Shown here: positions 6,964-7,515 of the stretch, one piece after another
Layout: every line of letters starts with the position of its first letter
How positions within the stretch are numbered: the stretch's first letter is position 1
Source: Pseudomonadota bacterium
GTDB lineage: Bacteria; Pseudomonadota; Alphaproteobacteria; Ferrovibrionales; Ferrovibrionaceae
Length of the DNA stretch: 7,515 bases
Assembly (NCBI GenBank): GCA_021793055.1
Contig: JAJYTL010000159.1
Location: 1 to 7,515, forward strand
Direction of reading: 5' to 3'
Position numbers and translations under genes: made by a program
The notes under the pieces: generated by a model
Databases searched by the model: none
Told to the model about the DNA's origin: nothing
What the model saw: the letters and a program-made list of their open reading frames with translations, nothing else

Positions 6964-7515
6964 ATGTCGAAACGCGTCTCGTCCAAGTACAAGATCAATC
7001 GCCGTCTTGGCGAGAACCTTTGGGGCCGTTCGAAGAGCCCGGTGGTGAAGCGCGACTATCCGCCGGGGCAGCATGGCCAGCGCCGCCGCAAGCCGTCCGA
7101 TTACGGCGTCCAGCTTTCGGCCAAGCAGAAGCTGCGCGCCTATTACGGCAACATCACGGAAAAGCAGTTCCGCAACATCTACGCCCTCGCGGTGCGCTCG
7201 CGCGGCGACACCTCGGAGACCATGGTCGGCCTTCTCGAGCGTCGCCTCGACGCGGTGGTCTATCGCATGAAGCTCGCGGTCACGCCCTTCGCCGCGCGCC
7301 AGCTCATCAACCACGGCCATATCACCGTTAACGGCAAGCGGGTGAACATCGCCTCCTACCGGGTTGCGGCGGGGGATGAGATCGCCGTGCGCGAGAAGTC
7401 GCGGACCATGGTGACGATCCTCGAGGCCATCGGCTCGCCCGAGCGCGACATTCCGGATTACATCGAGGTCGAGGAAAGCGGCATGCGCGGCAAGTTCACG
7501 CGCGTTCCGACCTTC
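6964..7515 (+). CDS. rpsD: 30S ribosomal protein S4 (3' end cut by the window)
   Basis: S4 is a primary 16S rRNA-binding protein that starts assembly of the 30S body and affects decoding accuracy; in several bacteria it also represses its own mRNA. The reading frame is open to the window edge, giving 184 residues without a stop. Alphaproteobacterial S4 is about 205 residues, so roughly 20 C-terminal residues are missing. The N-terminus MSKRVSSKYKINRRLGENLWG and PPGQHGQRRRKPSDYGVQL are typical of the alphaproteobacterial form. No cysteine is present, so this is the zinc-free version. The S4 RNA-binding fold runs from about residue 90 to 150 (LLERRLDAVVYRM, ARQLINHGHITVNGKRV, VAAGDEIAVREKS). 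It has its own promoter, a hairpin leader and a good ribosome site, and follows trmJ by 84 bases. It is truncated by the window edge, not broken. Confidence 0.97.
   Translation, partial: MSKRVSSKYKINRRLGENLWGRSKSPVVKRDYPPGQHGQRRRKPSDYGVQLSAKQKLRAYYGNITEKQFRNIYALAVRSRGDTSETMVGLLERRLDAVVYRMKLAVTPFAARQLINHGHITVNGKRVNIASYRVAAGDEIAVREKSRTMVTILEAIGSPERDIPDYIEVEESGMRGKFTRVPTF

Noticed and set aside
6924..7331. GTG-initiated + strand frame in the rpsD leader, considered as a leader peptide
   Set aside because: It runs deep into rpsD out of frame, its GTG sits inside the hairpin, and there is no ribosome site or run of regulatory codons.

Overview
The window is a compact, GC-rich chromosomal segment with every gene on the + strand. 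It most likely comes from an alphaproteobacterium, probably Rhodospirillales-like. The reasons are the strong G/C bias at third codon positions, a cysteine-free S4 protein of alphaproteobacterial type, a short glutamyl-tRNA synthetase with HVGN and LSKR signatures, and a gene order (gltX, cysS, cimA, trmJ, rpsD) that I recall from such genomes but could not check here.

Layout: positions 15-1688 encode a two-domain glutamine-dependent NAD+ synthetase (nadE). Its stop overlaps the start of glutamyl-tRNA synthetase (gltX, 1685-3025). After 25 bp comes cysteinyl-tRNA synthetase (cysS, 3051-4433, GTG start). Its stop overlaps the best start of (R)-citramalate synthase (cimA, 4430-6061). Five bases later begins a TrmJ-type tRNA 2'-O-methyltransferase (6067-6879). 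Then follow an 84-bp spacer with a good sigma70-like promoter and a 5'-leader hairpin, and ribosomal protein S4 (rpsD, 6964 to the window end), which lacks roughly its last 20 residues.

Function: the first five genes are packed tightly enough to be one transcription unit. Four of the six genes serve translation (two aminoacyl-tRNA synthetases, an anticodon-loop methyltransferase and a small-subunit protein). The other two make NAD+ and the isoleucine precursor citramalate. rpsD appears to have its own promoter, whose -35 box contains the trmJ stop codon.

This is an ordinary housekeeping region. I saw no mobile elements, CRISPR arrays, tRNA or rRNA genes, defence genes or unknown genes, and no gene-free stretch over 300 bases. 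The parts most worth a second look are the rpsD promoter/leader, the two stop/start overlaps and the cimA start. I found no convincing new biological system.
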